A stretch of 64,000 bases of DNA from Mucilaginibacter_A sp964251965 (GCA_964251965.1 CAXULQ010000001.1:62001-126000); one strand, 5' to 3'; numbered from the stretch's first letter, positions 49,756-59,108 are shown. Notes: a model not told the origin generated them from the sequence alone. Translations and numbers: made by a program.

Positions 49756-49852
49756 CTGATTTTTCTGTAATTAAAATCGGCCCGGCATTTATTATCAATT
49801 TAAAACCTGCTAACTTGACAACATTTGTTATCCCAATTAATTGATCTCATTT

Positions 49853-52267
49853 ATGAAAAAATATTCTTTCAATTTGCTTGCTCTGCTGCTTGCATTTACT
49901 GTTTCCGCCAAAGCACAAAACAAAAACGTACAGGATTTCGACCAAAACTGGACCTTTAATTTAGGCGATGTTACAAACGCACAAAACACTGATTTTAATG
50001 ATTCCGGCTGGAGAAAACTCAATTTGCCGCACGATTGGAGCATCGAAGGAAAATTCGCTAAAGAAAACCCTGCAACGCCCGAAGGCGGCGCATTACCTGG
50101 CGGAATTGGCTGGTATCGTAAAACTTTTACCATTCCTGAATCTTCTAAAAACAAAATTATTTCGGTTGATTTTGATGGCGTTTACCAAAAAAGTCAGGTT
50201 TGGATTAATGGTCATTTGTTAGGTTTCCGCCCAAACGGCTACATTTCTTTCCGTTATAACTTAACGCCATACTTGTTTTATGGCACAAAAAAGAATGTAA
50301 TTGTAGTCAAAGCCGATAATTCGGTTCAGCCTAATTCGCGCTGGTATTCTGGTTCTGGTATTTACCGTAATGTTTGGCTAATTACCAATAATAAAGTTGC
50401 GGTTGATCATTGGGGAACTTTTGTTACCACACCTCAGGTTAGCAATCAATCGGCAAGCATCAATGTAAAAACGATGGTGAGAAACTATACCGGTGCATCT
50501 CAAAATGCTACTTTAACTACGGTTGTTTATGATGCTTCCGGCAAAATCATCACTATGAAAACTACGCCGGGCATCACTATAAAAGACTCTATAAAAGAAG
50601 TATCGCAGGATTTTACAGTAAGCAACCCAAAATTATGGTCGGTAGAAAAGCCGTATCTATATAGAATTGTATCGAAAGTAACCGATGATTATTCCGTTTC
50701 CGATACTTATCAAACACCGCTTGGCATCCGCTATTTTAATTTTGATGCAGATAAAGGTTTCTCCTTGAACGGAAAGTACATGAAAATTTTAGGCGTTTGT
50801 GATCACCATGATTTTGGAAGTTTAGGCGCAGCAGTAAACACCCGCGCTTTGGAACGCCAGTTAGAAATTTTAAAGGGAATGGGCGTAAACGGCATCCGAA
50901 CTTCGCATAATCCGCCTGCACCAGAATTGCTGGATTTGTGCGATAAAATAGGTTTTGTGGTGATGGACGAAGCTTTTGACTGCTGGGAACGCGGGAAAGC
51001 CAAGTACGATTATCACTTGTATTTTAAACAATGGCATAAAAAAGATTTACAGGACCAGGTTTTGCGCGACCGTAACCATCCAAGCATAATCATCTGGAGC
51101 ATTGGCAACGAAATTCCGCAGCAAGGCGATACCAGTGCGCTTCGTATTGCGCCGGAACTTGCTGCTATTGTTCATGGTTTGGACACAACCAGACCGCTTA
51201 CAACAGCAAATGACCGCCCGGATACTTCCAATAAAATTATCAAATCAGGTGCAATAGATTTAATTGGTTACAACTATCATGAGTTTGATTATGCCAAATT
51301 TCATGACCGTTATCCCGGTAAAAAATTCATCGCTACCGAAACTACTTCCGGTTTAGAAACACGCGGCCATTATGATATGCCTTCGGATAGTATCCGCATT
51401 TGGCCTTCGCGTTACGATAAACCTTTTACCGGCGGCAATCCTGATAACAGCGTTTCTGCTTACGATAACGTTCGTCCGGCTTGGGGTTCAACCCACGAAA
51501 TGACCTGGAAAGTGATGAAGAAGTACAACTTTTTATCAGGCATGTTTGTATGGACAGGTTTTGATTATCTGGGCGAACCAACGCCATATTCCTGGCCTTC
51601 GCGCAGTTCTTATTTTGGTATTGTTGATCTGGCCGGTTTCCCGAAAGATGTTTATTACATGTACCAAAGCGAATGGACGGACAAAACCGTGCTGCACATT
51701 TTTCCGCATTGGAATTGGGAAGCCGGAAAAACAGTTGACATTTGGGCGTATTACAATCATGCAGATGAAGTGGAACTGTTTTTAAACGGAAAATCTCTCG
51801 GCATAAAAAAGAAAACAGGAGATGATTTGCATGTAATGTGGCGTGTGAAATATCAGCCGGGAACGTTAAAAGCAGTTTCGCGCAAAAACGGACAAGTGGT
51901 TTTGACAACCGAAGTTAAAACAGCCGGTAAACCTGCAAAAATCCAGTTAACAGCAGATCGTTCGGCAATTAAAGCGAATGGAAAAGACCTTTCTTTTATC
52001 ACCGTAAAAATATTGGACAAGGACGGAAATTTAGTGCCCGATGCAAGCAACTTAGTCAACTTTAAAATTAATGGCGAAGCTTTTATTGCCGGTGTTGATA
52101 ACGGCGATCCGGTTAGCCACGATTCTTTTAAAGTGGATTACCGCAAAGCTTTTAATGGTTTGGCTTTGGCAATAGTTCAGGCTAAAGAAAAAGCGGGAAA
52201 AGTAAGTTTTACAGCAACTTCAGCAGGATTACCGGCTGCAAGCATTTCGATTCAATTGTCTAAATAA
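49853..52267 (+). CDS. Secreted GH2 beta-galactosidase-like glycoside hydrolase
   Basis: An 804-residue enzyme from the ATG at 49853 with a signal peptide (LLALLLAFTVSAKAQ). The GH2 domains are in order: sugar-binding (NLPHDWSIEGKF, PGGIGWYRKTF), immunoglobulin-like, and TIM barrel with RTSHNPPAPELLDLCD. The acid/base is Glu420 in WSIGNEIPQ and the nucleophile Glu496 in FIATETTSG. A further C-terminal invasin/bacterial-Ig-like domain (KIQLTADRSAIKANGKDLSFITVKI) is present. Beta-galactosidase is the most likely activity. Core motif inside at 50590. Confidence 0.9.
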   Translation: MKKYSFNLLALLLAFTVSAKAQNKNVQDFDQNWTFNLGDVTNAQNTDFNDSGWRKLNLPHDWSIEGKFAKENPATPEGGALPGGIGWYRKTFTIPESSKNKIISVDFDGVYQKSQVWINGHLLGFRPNGYISFRYNLTPYLFYGTKKNVIVVKADNSVQPNSRWYSGSGIYRNVWLITNNKVAVDHWGTFVTTPQVSNQSASINVKTMVRNYTGASQNATLTTVVYDASGKIITMKTTPGITIKDSIKEVSQDFTVSNPKLWSVEKPYLYRIVSKVTDDYSVSDTYQTPLGIRYFNFDADKGFSLNGKYMKILGVCDHHDFGSLGAAVNTRALERQLEILKGMGVNGIRTSHNPPAPELLDLCDKIGFVVMDEAFDCWERGKAKYDYHLYFKQWHKKDLQDQVLRDRNHPSIIIWSIGNEIPQQGDTSALRIAPELAAIVHGLDTTRPLTTANDRPDTSNKIIKSGAIDLIGYNYHEFDYAKFHDRYPGKKFIATETTSGLETRGHYDMPSDSIRIWPSRYDKPFTGGNPDNSVSAYDNVRPAWGSTHEMTWKVMKKYNFLSGMFVWTGFDYLGEPTPYSWPSRSSYFGIVDLAGFPKDVYYMYQSEWTDKTVLHIFPHWNWEAGKTVDIWAYYNHADEVELFLNGKSLGIKKKTGDDLHVMWRVKYQPGTLKAVSRKNGQVVLTTEVKTAGKPAKIQLTADRSAIKANGKDLSFITVKILDKDGNLVPDASNLVNFKINGEAFIAGVDNGDPVSHDSFKVDYRKAFNGLALAIVQAKEKAGKVSFTATSAGLPAASISIQLSK

Positions 52268-52286
52268 CCAAAATTTTTAAAGAAGC

Positions 52287-52643
52287 ATGAAACAGCTTAA
52301 CGGATTTGACAAATTCAGATTGAGTTGTTTGATGCTTCTTTTACCCCTGTTTTTTTGTCAATATACCTTTACGCAGGAGGGAAAAGCGAAACTTTATTAC
52401 ACAGATGGTTTTGCTTTTAAATAGGATCAACCCCGCCCAATCCGTATACATTTAAAAACCGGGGAAATTGTTTCCGGAGAAGAATCTTTAGCAAGGTTTA
52501 ACGGAAAAGTAATAGATGGCGGTGCAGCAACTGTTTTGGATTTGCCCTTGGATAAAAGTAAAACATTGAAAAGTTTAACTTTAAAAACAACTGCAAATGA
52601 TGTGGTAGTTGGATTGATGGCAATGCGTTTGCTTCGAGAATAA
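52287..52643 (+). pseudogene. Internally deleted CAZyme-like gene with an in-frame TAG
   Basis: The ATG at 52287 starts a signal peptide (LSCLMLLLPLFFCQYTFTQ). The frame reaches a TAG at 52422-52424 after 45 codons, then continues without other stops to TAA at 52641, giving RIHLKTGEIVSGEE, VIDGGAATVLDLPLD and LTLKTTANDVVVGLMAMRL, which resembles the C-terminal part of larger sugar-acting secreted proteins. The export signal is thus joined to a tail with the catalytic part missing, plus a nonsense codon. Two dispersed motifs lie at its start (degenerate, 52275) and inside (52332). Confidence 0.5.
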
Positions 52644-52651
52644 TTTGATAT

Positions 52652-52665
52652 GATAAAAGAAGCAT
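52652..52665 (-). repeat. Dispersed motif at the xerD 3' end
   Basis: GATAAAAGAAGCAT, perfect consensus, sharing its last base with the xerD-like stop codon. Confidence 0.65.
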
Positions 52666-53564
52666 CAACTTCTTGGATGATATTGCACAATCGTTTCCCG
52701 CAAATATTCCCGGTCTAAATGCGTGTAAATCTCCGTAGTCGTAATACTTTCATGGCCTAACATTTCCTGTACAGCACGCAGATCGGCACCGCCTTCAATT
52801 AAATGTGTGGCAAAAGAATGCCTAAAAGTATGCGGACTAATACTTTTTTTAAGGCCAATTTTTTCAGCCAAACTTTTAATAATCATAAAAACCATCACAC
52901 GCGAAAGTTTGGATCCGCGTTTACTTAAAAACACAAAATCTTCCTGGCCTTTTTTTATGGTTAGATGGACACGGATTTCATGCAAGTAAATCTTTAACAA
53001 CTTGCCTGCTTGTTCGCCAATGGGCACCAAGCGTTCTTTGTTGCCTTTGCCCATAATTTTAATAAAATCATCTTCCAAGTATAAGTTAGAGATTTTTAAA
53101 GTGATCAATTCGGTAACCCGCAACCCACAACTATACAAAACTTCCAACATGGTTTTGTTGCGCGTACCATCAGGTTTGGATAAGTCGATCGCGGCAATCA
53201 AAGCATCAATCTCTAAAATATTTAACGTATCGGGTAGTTTACGTGTTAACCTCGGCGCTTCTATTAGTTCTGCCGGATTGTGCGAAAGCAGGTTTTCCAT
53301 CAGCATAAATTTGTAAAATGCTTTGATGCCTGATAGGATTCGCGCTTGCGAGGCAGGCGTCATGCCCAATTCGTTTATCCATTTAATAAACGCTTTTAAA
53401 TCCTGTTCGGTAATCGTTTCCGGTTTACGAATGGGCAAAAGTGAAATGGCAAATTGCTGTAGCTTGTCCATGTCCTGCAAATACGCCTGAACAGAATTTG
53501 GCGACAAAAACTTTTCCAGCTTTAAATAAGCGCGGAAACCGTTGATGGTAGAAGGCCAGTCCAA
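52665..53564 (-). CDS. Tyrosine recombinase XerC/XerD
   Basis: A 299-residue site-specific recombinase. The N-terminal SAM-like domain (FRAYLKLEKFLSPNSVQAYLQDMDKL) precedes the catalytic domain with Arg in YSCGLRVTELITL, HTFRHSFATHL, LGHESITTTEIYTH and the terminal Tyr. All R-K-H-R-H-Y elements seem intact. Size and lack of extra domains fit the chromosomal Xer protein (Bacteroidota usually have a XerD-like one) that resolves chromosome dimers at dif, rather than a conjugative-transposon integrase. No dif site is evident here. Divergent from aroQ. Confidence 0.88.
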   Translation of the reverse strand: MDWPSTINGFRAYLKLEKFLSPNSVQAYLQDMDKLQQFAISLLPIRKPETITEQDLKAFIKWINELGMTPASQARILSGIKAFYKFMLMENLLSHNPAELIEAPRLTRKLPDTLNILEIDALIAAIDLSKPDGTRNKTMLEVLYSCGLRVTELITLKISNLYLEDDFIKIMGKGNKERLVPIGEQAGKLLKIYLHEIRVHLTIKKGQEDFVFLSKRGSKLSRVMVFMIIKSLAEKIGLKKSISPHTFRHSFATHLIEGGADLRAVQEMLGHESITTTEIYTHLDREYLRETIVQYHPRS

Positions 53565-53598
53565 TTTATTTTAACAGATTTATCGTTATGTTTGGGTG

Positions 53599-54015
53599 AT
53601 GAAGATACAAATTATCAACGGACCAAACCTAAACCTGCTGGGCGTTCGCGAACCTTCGGTTTACGGCAGTGCTTCTTTTACCGACTATTTTTCAGACTTG
53701 CAACAGCGTTTCCCCGACATCCAATTCAGCTACTTCCAAAGCAATAAAGAAGGCGAACTGATTGATAAAATCCAGGAAATTGGTTTTGATTTCGACGGTA
53801 TTATTTTAAATGCCGGTGGCTACACGCACACTTCTATTGCCCTAACCGATGCGATTGCGGCTGTTAAAACGCCTGTTGTAGAAGTGCATATTTCTAACGT
53901 ACACAAGCGCGAAACTTTTCGGCACCATTCTTTTTTATCGGCTAATTGCAAAGGTGTTATTTTGGGTTTTGGTTTGGATAGTTATCGGTTAGCGGTGGAA
54001 AGTTTTTTGGTGTAG
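53599..54015 (+). CDS. aroQ: 3-dehydroquinate dehydratase type II
   Basis: A 138-residue type II dehydroquinase of the shikimate pathway. INGPNLNLLGVREPSVYG carries the catalytic Tyr and Arg, LNAGGYTHTSIAL the Asn and His, and VEVHISNVHKRETFRHHSF the substrate-binding residues. The ATG at 53599 directly follows an in-frame GTG and is preferred. It starts 34 bases from the divergent xerD-like gene. One dispersed motif is within the coding sequence (53669), and one follows the stop (54022). Confidence 0.95.
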   Translation: MKIQIINGPNLNLLGVREPSVYGSASFTDYFSDLQQRFPDIQFSYFQSNKEGELIDKIQEIGFDFDGIILNAGGYTHTSIALTDAIAAVKTPVVEVHISNVHKRETFRHHSFLSANCKGVILGFGLDSYRLAVESFLV

Positions 54016-54021
54016 GATTGA

Positions 54022-54035
54022 ATGCTTCTTTTATC
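54022..54035 (+). repeat. Dispersed motif with a full AT tail
   Basis: ATGCTTCTTTTATC followed by GGGTAAAAGTTTG, the best example of the extended form, 6 bases after the aroQ stop. Confidence 0.7.
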
Positions 54036-54177
54036 GGGTAAAAGTTTGTGTTGGATTATGATTGGATTAGAAAGCCTTAGCTTGGAAGATTGTGATTGCA
54101 AATCTTGAGCAGTAAGAGTTTTTTAGAACTTGAAAACTAAACTTCTATCAAAATTAAAAATATACATTTCTGGATTT

Positions 54178-55563
54178 ATGAAAAGACTATTTATTTTACT
54201 TATTTTTTTGTCTTTTGGAATTACAACCTGTTTTAGTCAGATTTTATCACAGGATAAAAAGTTTTCACCAAACCAACTACAGGAAGATTTCAATAAATTA
54301 AAACATTTAATAGTTGATGTGCATGTTAATCCGAATTGGGAATTAAACCCGCAAGAATTTGAACAAATGTTTAAGCATATTGAAGCAACATTAAAAGACT
54401 CAATGACGGCTACGGATTTTCTAAAACAAATTAAACCTATAATTGCGTCCTTGTCCGACGAACATTCACAAATTTATCTCCAGCCAGAATTGCTTACGAA
54501 AAGTTTTCAAAACGAAGGAATTTATCCTCCATTTACTTTAATCAAAAAAGAAAATAATTACTTTATTAAAGATATACTAATTGATAACAATAATTTAAAA
54601 GTAGGCCAGCAGATAAAAGAAATCAACAATGTAAAAATTGAAAAGCTAATTGCCCATTGTGAATTGGACACAATAGGTTTTCCAAAACAAAGATCAGATA
54701 TTGCTTTAAAGCAATTTGGACATTTATATCCTTGGGCAAGTTCTAAAGAAACAACAACATTTACGATTAAAATAGCTGATAATAAAGCTGTATTAGTAAA
54801 AGGTACAACTTTAAAAACATGGGAGGAATATTTGAATAAGCAGCCGCAGGGTAAAGGGACCAACTGTGAGGAAAGAATATCTTACGCTCGTTATGGTAGT
54901 GTGGGCTACATTAATGCGTGTTGGTTTGATGTCAAGTCAAAAGGAAAGTTTAGTATGGACTCTATCAGGTACAAGATTGACGGTATTTTTAAAAAAATTC
55001 ATGATGATGGTATTAAAAAGCTGGTTATCGATGTTAGTAAAAACGGAGGCGGTAACTCAGCAGTTGGCGAATATTTGATTAGTTCCTTCTACGATAAACC
55101 TTATAAAGACTACCAAGTCGATTTTAAAAAAAGTGAAGAATATTTGAAACTTTACGAATCTTGGGGTTTTCGTAACCCAGCTTACTCAGCAGCCAAAAAT
55201 GGAGAAATACTGCATTACGGCCCAACGATGGTAACCCCTGAAAACGTACCTTATCGTTTTAATGGCAAAGTTACTATCGTAATGGGGCAGCCTACTTTTT
55301 CAAGTGCCATGACTTTTGTAACATTGATAAAGGATAATCAAATTGCTCCAATTATCGGTCAAACATCACTCAATGGACATCCTACAGGTTTAGGAGAGCA
55401 GTTTTATACCAAGCTTCCCAATACTAAGATATTCGTTCGGTTAAGCGTAAAGGAATTTATAAGACCGGCAGGAAAAGCAGAGGACAATGTTTTGCATCCT
55501 GATGTTATCCTTACTGATGCCCAATTATCGAGCGTAAACGAAATAATTAAGAATATCAATTAA
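54178..55563 (+). CDS. S41 family peptidase
   Basis: A 461-residue protein from the ATG at 54178 with a signal peptide (ILLIFLSFGITTCFSQ). The N-terminal helical half includes IIASLSDEHSQIYLQP. The catalytic half has GYINACWF, LVIDVSKNGGGNS, the nucleophile Ser in GQPTFSSAMTF (about S376) and a closing Lys/Glu region. This is the tail-specific-protease/tricorn fold, though the PDZ domain is weak or missing. Its substrates in the periplasm are unknown. An in-frame TTG at 54130 would add 16 unlikely residues. Confidence 0.85.
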   Translation: MKRLFILLIFLSFGITTCFSQILSQDKKFSPNQLQEDFNKLKHLIVDVHVNPNWELNPQEFEQMFKHIEATLKDSMTATDFLKQIKPIIASLSDEHSQIYLQPELLTKSFQNEGIYPPFTLIKKENNYFIKDILIDNNNLKVGQQIKEINNVKIEKLIAHCELDTIGFPKQRSDIALKQFGHLYPWASSKETTTFTIKIADNKAVLVKGTTLKTWEEYLNKQPQGKGTNCEERISYARYGSVGYINACWFDVKSKGKFSMDSIRYKIDGIFKKIHDDGIKKLVIDVSKNGGGNSAVGEYLISSFYDKPYKDYQVDFKKSEEYLKLYESWGFRNPAYSAAKNGEILHYGPTMVTPENVPYRFNGKVTIVMGQPTFSSAMTFVTLIKDNQIAPIIGQTSLNGHPTGLGEQFYTKLPNTKIFVRLSVKEFIRPAGKAEDNVLHPDVILTDAQLSSVNEIIKNIN

Positions 55564-55632
55564 ATTAAAGTAGGTTATCTTGGGTTTTGATAGTTGATGG
55601 AGAGAGAGTTTTGGTTAAATAAAAGTTGAACG

Positions 55633-55646
55633 ATACTTCTTTTATC
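55633..55646 (+). repeat. Dispersed motif
   Basis: ATACTTCTTTTATC followed by GGGCAAAAATCTG, about 70 bases after the S41 gene. Confidence 0.65.
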
Positions 55647-55809
55647 GGGCAAAAATCTGAATACAATTTTAAACTTAGCTTTGAACTTTGAAAAAGAGTA
55701 TCAAAAGTAAAATCCAGTTCCCTAAAATCAATCCTTAAAAAATTAAAGATTGTAATTTAAATAAATGATTTTGCCTTTCAATAAAATGTTAAAACTCTAA
55801 AAAATCACC

Positions 55810-55823
55810 TGTAAAAGAAGCAT
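55810..55823 (-). repeat. Dispersed motif upstream of the GH51 gene
   Basis: TGTAAAAGAAGCAT, one mismatch, 8 bases before the GH51 ATG. Confidence 0.55.
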
Positions 55824-55831
55824 CCAATTTT

Positions 55832-57376
55832 ATGAAACAACTATCCGTACTTTTTTTATTTTTTTTATTTGGTACACAAGTATTCAGCCAGCAAACGGCG
55901 CAAGCTGTTGTTAATGGCAAAGATGCCAAAACACAAATCAGCAGGCATATTTACGGTCAGTTTGCAGAGCATTTAGGCAGAAGTATTTACGATGGTTTCT
56001 GGGTTTCGGAGGGATCAAACATTCCAAACAAAGGCCGTATCCGTTTAGATATTGTAGAAGCTTTAAAGAAAATCCATATTCCAAATTTGCGTTGGCCGGG
56101 AGGTTGTTTTGCAGATGAATATCATTGGAGAGATGGTATCGGTCTTCGTCCGCAACGCCCAAAAATGATAAACACCAACTGGGGCGGCGTTACCGAAGAC
56201 AATAGTTTTGGCACACACGAGTTTTTGGATTTATGCGGAATGTTGGGCTGCGAACCTTATGTTTCTGCAAATGTTGGCAGCGGCACGGTAGAAGAAATGT
56301 CTAAATGGGTGGAATATTTAAACTTCGACGGTGTTAGTCCGATGGCTGCTTTACGTACGCAAAACGGTCATCCTAAACCATTTAAAGTAAGTTTTTGGGG
56401 AGTTGGAAACGAAAGCTGGGGCTGCGGCGGTAACATGACACCGGACTTTTATGCAGACCAGTACAGAAGATATGCTTCGTTTGCCAAGGATTATCCGGGA
56501 ACCAAACTAAAAAAGATTGCCAGCGGCGCAAGCGATTTCGATTACAACTGGACAGAAGTAGTGATGAAGAAAGTAGGAACACGGCCCTGGGGACTTTCTC
56601 TACATTATTACACCATCCCTACGGGCAGTTGGAGTAAAAAAGGCTCGGCAACTGATTTTGATGAAAAAGAATACATGAAAACCATGCGCAACTGTTTAAA
56701 AATGGAAGAACTGGTTACCAAACACAGCGCGATTATGGATAAATATGACCCAACCAAAAAGGTAGCGCTGGTAGTGGATGAGTGGGGAATATGGACTGAT
56801 GTAGAGCCAGGCACCAATCCCGGGTTTTTATTTCAGCAAAACAGTATGCGTGATGCATTGATTGCCGGAACAACTTTAAATATTTTTCAAAACCATGCCG
56901 ACCGTGTGAAGATGGCCAACCTGGCACAAACCGTAAACGTGCTGCAATCTTTAGTGTTAACGCAAAAAGACAAAATGATTTTGACGCCAACTTACCATGT
57001 TTTTGATTTGTACCAGGTTCATCAGGATGCAACTTTGCTGCCTATTACTATCCAATCTCCGGATTATACGGTGGATGATGTAACCATTCCTTCGGTAAAT
57101 GCTTCGGCTTCCAGAGATAGCAGCGGTGTGGTGCATATTTCTTTTGTCAACTTAAATGCAACGAAAAAAATTACGGTGAGTACTGTTTTGCAGGATGTAG
57201 ATTATAAAACCGTGCAAGGCCGGATTGTTACTTCGCCAAAGTTTAATGATTACAATTCTTTTGATCAGCCTGGTAAAATTAAACCTGCTGTTTTTAATGG
57301 TGCTAAAAAACAAGGAAACCAATTGGTTGCGGAACTGCCGGCTTTGAGTGTGGTGGTTTTAACGTTGAGAAAGTAG
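55832..57376 (+). CDS. Secreted GH51 alpha-L-arabinofuranosidase
   Basis: A 514-residue enzyme with a signal peptide (LFLFFLFGTQVFSQ). ISRHIYGQFAEHLGRSIYDG and LRWPGGCFADEYHWRDGIG are strong GH51 signatures. The acid/base Glu194 is in GVGNESWGCGG and the nucleophile Glu317 in LVVDEWGIW. A C-terminal beta-sandwich follows. It releases terminal alpha-L-arabinofuranose from arabinan or arabinoxylan side chains, which fits the GH2 and the susCD pair 4-11 kb upstream. It is the last carbohydrate gene of the locus. Confidence 0.93.
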   Translation: MKQLSVLFLFFLFGTQVFSQQTAQAVVNGKDAKTQISRHIYGQFAEHLGRSIYDGFWVSEGSNIPNKGRIRLDIVEALKKIHIPNLRWPGGCFADEYHWRDGIGLRPQRPKMINTNWGGVTEDNSFGTHEFLDLCGMLGCEPYVSANVGSGTVEEMSKWVEYLNFDGVSPMAALRTQNGHPKPFKVSFWGVGNESWGCGGNMTPDFYADQYRRYASFAKDYPGTKLKKIASGASDFDYNWTEVVMKKVGTRPWGLSLHYYTIPTGSWSKKGSATDFDEKEYMKTMRNCLKMEELVTKHSAIMDKYDPTKKVALVVDEWGIWTDVEPGTNPGFLFQQNSMRDALIAGTTLNIFQNHADRVKMANLAQTVNVLQSLVLTQKDKMILTPTYHVFDLYQVHQDATLLPITIQSPDYTVDDVTIPSVNASASRDSSGVVHISFVNLNATKKITVSTVLQDVDYKTVQGRIVTSPKFNDYNSFDQPGKIKPAVFNGAKKQGNQLVAELPALSVVVLTLRK

Positions 57377-57377
57377 G

Positions 57378-57391
57378 GGTAAAAGAAGTAT
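57378..57391 (-). repeat. Dispersed motif directly after the GH51 stop
   Basis: GGTAAAAGAAGTAT, perfect consensus, one base after the stop codon. Confidence 0.65.
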
Positions 57392-57513
57392 TAAAGATGA
57401 TTAACAGGGATTGTGTCGATATTGGTAGAATAAAAATGCTTTGCAGAAAAGATCGGTATTGTAAATCCAAAACAACGAAAGATTAAATAAAAGTTGTCAA
57501 ACTGTCTAAAAAT

Positions 57514-57849
57514 TTAAGTTTTGATTAAGGGCAAATCCTGGTAATTTGGAGAGGCTACATCTTGAACTATCAGCGGTATTATAGGATAATATCGACCTAA
57601 AATTAAAAGGCAAAATTTTGCACCTGGAGTTATATTTACAAAAAAATAGAATCCGTCATTTCCCGTTATTGCGTAACCTCTGCTGTCCCATCCTCTTCCG
57701 TTCCAAAACAAAAGTTCGACTTTGGTTTGTGCCAAAGGATTACTCAGGCTACCGTTAGTACGGACAAGCTTCCCACGAAGGTTTGTTGCAGTAGCTTTAT
57801 TAATATTTAATATTAATACAATTGAGAAGAAGAGGATTAGCTTTTTCAT
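57514..57849 (-). CDS. Small secreted protein of unknown function
   Basis: A 111-residue protein with a signal peptide (KKLILFFSIVLILNINKATA). The mature part (NLRGKLVRTNGSLSNPLAQTKVELLFWNGRGWDSRGYAITGNDGFYFFVNITPG) has the strand order of a carboxypeptidase-regulatory-like/transthyretin-like beta-sandwich: a G-x-L start, a variable loop, then a T-G-x-D-G-x-Y-x-F turn. Such domains bind surfaces or partners. It lies 2 bases downstream of the membrane protein gene, so the two are one unit. No family name assigned. Confidence 0.55.
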   Translation of the reverse strand: MKKLILFFSIVLILNINKATATNLRGKLVRTNGSLSNPLAQTKVELLFWNGRGWDSRGYAITGNDGFYFFVNITPGAKFCLLILGRYYPIIPLIVQDVASPNYQDLPLIKT

Positions 57850-57851
57850 AA

Positions 57852-58511
57852 TTATTGAGGTTTTGGAGCTGTTGTGGAACCGCGTGTTGTATCTATAACC
57901 TGACTTGTGAGATAATTTCTGTTAGATTGTTTTGTTAAGATACTATTAATAGTTATCACTCTTCTAATTGTATCTAATTCTGTTTGGGTCCAATCAAAAT
58001 TGGATGATCCAAAAGATGATCCCAATTTATTGTTTAATACAAGCATTCCAGATAGTTTACCTTGTTGGTCTTGAATCGTCTTATCCTCTATGTAAAACGA
58101 AATTTTCTTTGTATCTCCATAGCAATGCAAACTTTCGGGAATGCAGTTTATGGAACTATTATCTAATACGCTTTTATATAGTAGTGCATTAGCTTCATGT
58201 TTCGGGTCTAACATGAGTTTAACCTTCCAATCTATGCGCCAGGGTCGCTGATTATAACTTTCCTGTAATTTTCTAAATGCATCAATATTAACAATTAAGC
58301 TATCGACCTTGGTAAAGAAAGCAGCAAAAAGTACGATGTACAACGCAGAGGCACCTGTAGCGTTAATCTTGAAACTACCTAATGTACCATTAGTTTTAAA
58401 ATTATCCTTTGGAGTAATTTCGTATAATAAGATTGCAGGAAGCAGTGGAATTAGGAATGTCATACTTATGCAAAATAGTTTATAAAGCGGGTCGGGATTA
58501 ATAATTTTCAT
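57852..58511 (-). CDS. Membrane protein of unknown function
   Basis: A 219-residue protein with an N-terminal membrane helix (LFCISMTFLIPLLPAILLYEI), a second hydrophobic segment (ASALYIVLFAAFFTKVDSLIV), and then a soluble domain with LDPKHEANALLYKSVLDNSS and IEDKTIQDQQGKLSGMLVLNNKLGSSFG. Nothing is recognised. It forms a pair with the small secreted protein. Codon and base use look like the neighbours. Confidence 0.5.
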   Translation of the reverse strand: MKIINPDPLYKLFCISMTFLIPLLPAILLYEITPKDNFKTNGTLGSFKINATGASALYIVLFAAFFTKVDSLIVNIDAFRKLQESYNQRPWRIDWKVKLMLDPKHEANALLYKSVLDNSSINCIPESLHCYGDTKKISFYIEDKTIQDQQGKLSGMLVLNNKLGSSFGSSNFDWTQTELDTIRRVITINSILTKQSNRNYLTSQVIDTTRGSTTAPKPQ

Positions 58512-59039
58512 AGCCTTATAATTTGTGATGTTGATTCAGGAAATTGAAATTTACAATTATGTACTTCTTCTAAGCAGCAACTTTTAACGAAATATGTTGA
58601 AATACTTGGTCTTAATTATAGGTTAAAGTTGAGCTAAATAATAGTGCATAAAAAGAGTATTAACACTCATTTGCTTTAAGTACAATTACGTTATTTAAGG
58701 AAAAATGTAGCGTTTTATTTACTTATCTACGGGCAACATCCAACACGATCATATCCATTACATCTAACTATTTAAGTTAACAATACGATAGTCTAAGAAC
58801 CAGTGAAATAAAAAGTTAATTTTTGTACTTGCACTATTTATCAGTTCCGTTTCTTAAAAATTATGCTGATCTGTATCTGCTTATCAGTTCTTTTGAACTT
58901 AGGACTTTTAATCTCACTACTTTTAAACAAGCATACTTCTTTTGCAGGTATAAATTTTACTGCCTTCGCAAATAAAAATTAAGGAAACGCACTAAAATAA
59001 GCCTTTTCTCAATCTGAAATTCAGGTAGAGTTAGTCAAC
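58512..59039. other. AT-rich non-coding stretch upstream of the unknown membrane protein
   Basis: About 530 bases with no convincing gene. It holds one G-variant dispersed motif (ATACTTCTTTTGCA at 58933-58946, followed by GGTATAAATTTTAC), a degenerate copy at 58560, and no clear promoter box. Confidence 0.6.
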
Positions 59040-59077
59040 AAAAAAGGTGCAGGAGTTTAAGTTCCTGCACCTTTTTT
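59040..59077. terminator. Strong hairpin terminator after glnA
   Basis: GGTGCAGGA (59046-59054) pairs with TCCTGCACC (59063-59071); A runs extend the stem on the left and T runs on the right, so it can act in both directions. It lies about 30 bases after the minus-strand glnA stop. Confidence 0.85.
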
Positions 59078-59108
59078 TATCCTGTTGATCAGGACTAAAA
59101 TTTATCTT

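Noticed and set aside
6337..50603. In-gene copies explained only by the common peptide (I/V)KEA or (I/V)KEV.
   Set aside because: Many in-gene copies do encode IKEA or VKEV, but others encode unrelated peptides (ASFS, ALLL, LLLP, SFTD) on either strand, and the intergenic copies cannot be explained this way.
49386..52288. The motif AAAAGAAGYAT(G) as a ribosome binding site plus start codon.
   Set aside because: The purine stretch is too close to the ATG, most copies are not upstream of genes, and half have the opposite orientation. Coincidental ATG overlap explains the few cases.
52665..53564. The tyrosine recombinase as integrase of a mobile element covering the polysaccharide locus.
   Set aside because: Size and domain layout are those of a housekeeping Xer protein, it is next to aroQ, and no attachment-site repeats, mobilisation or phage genes were found.
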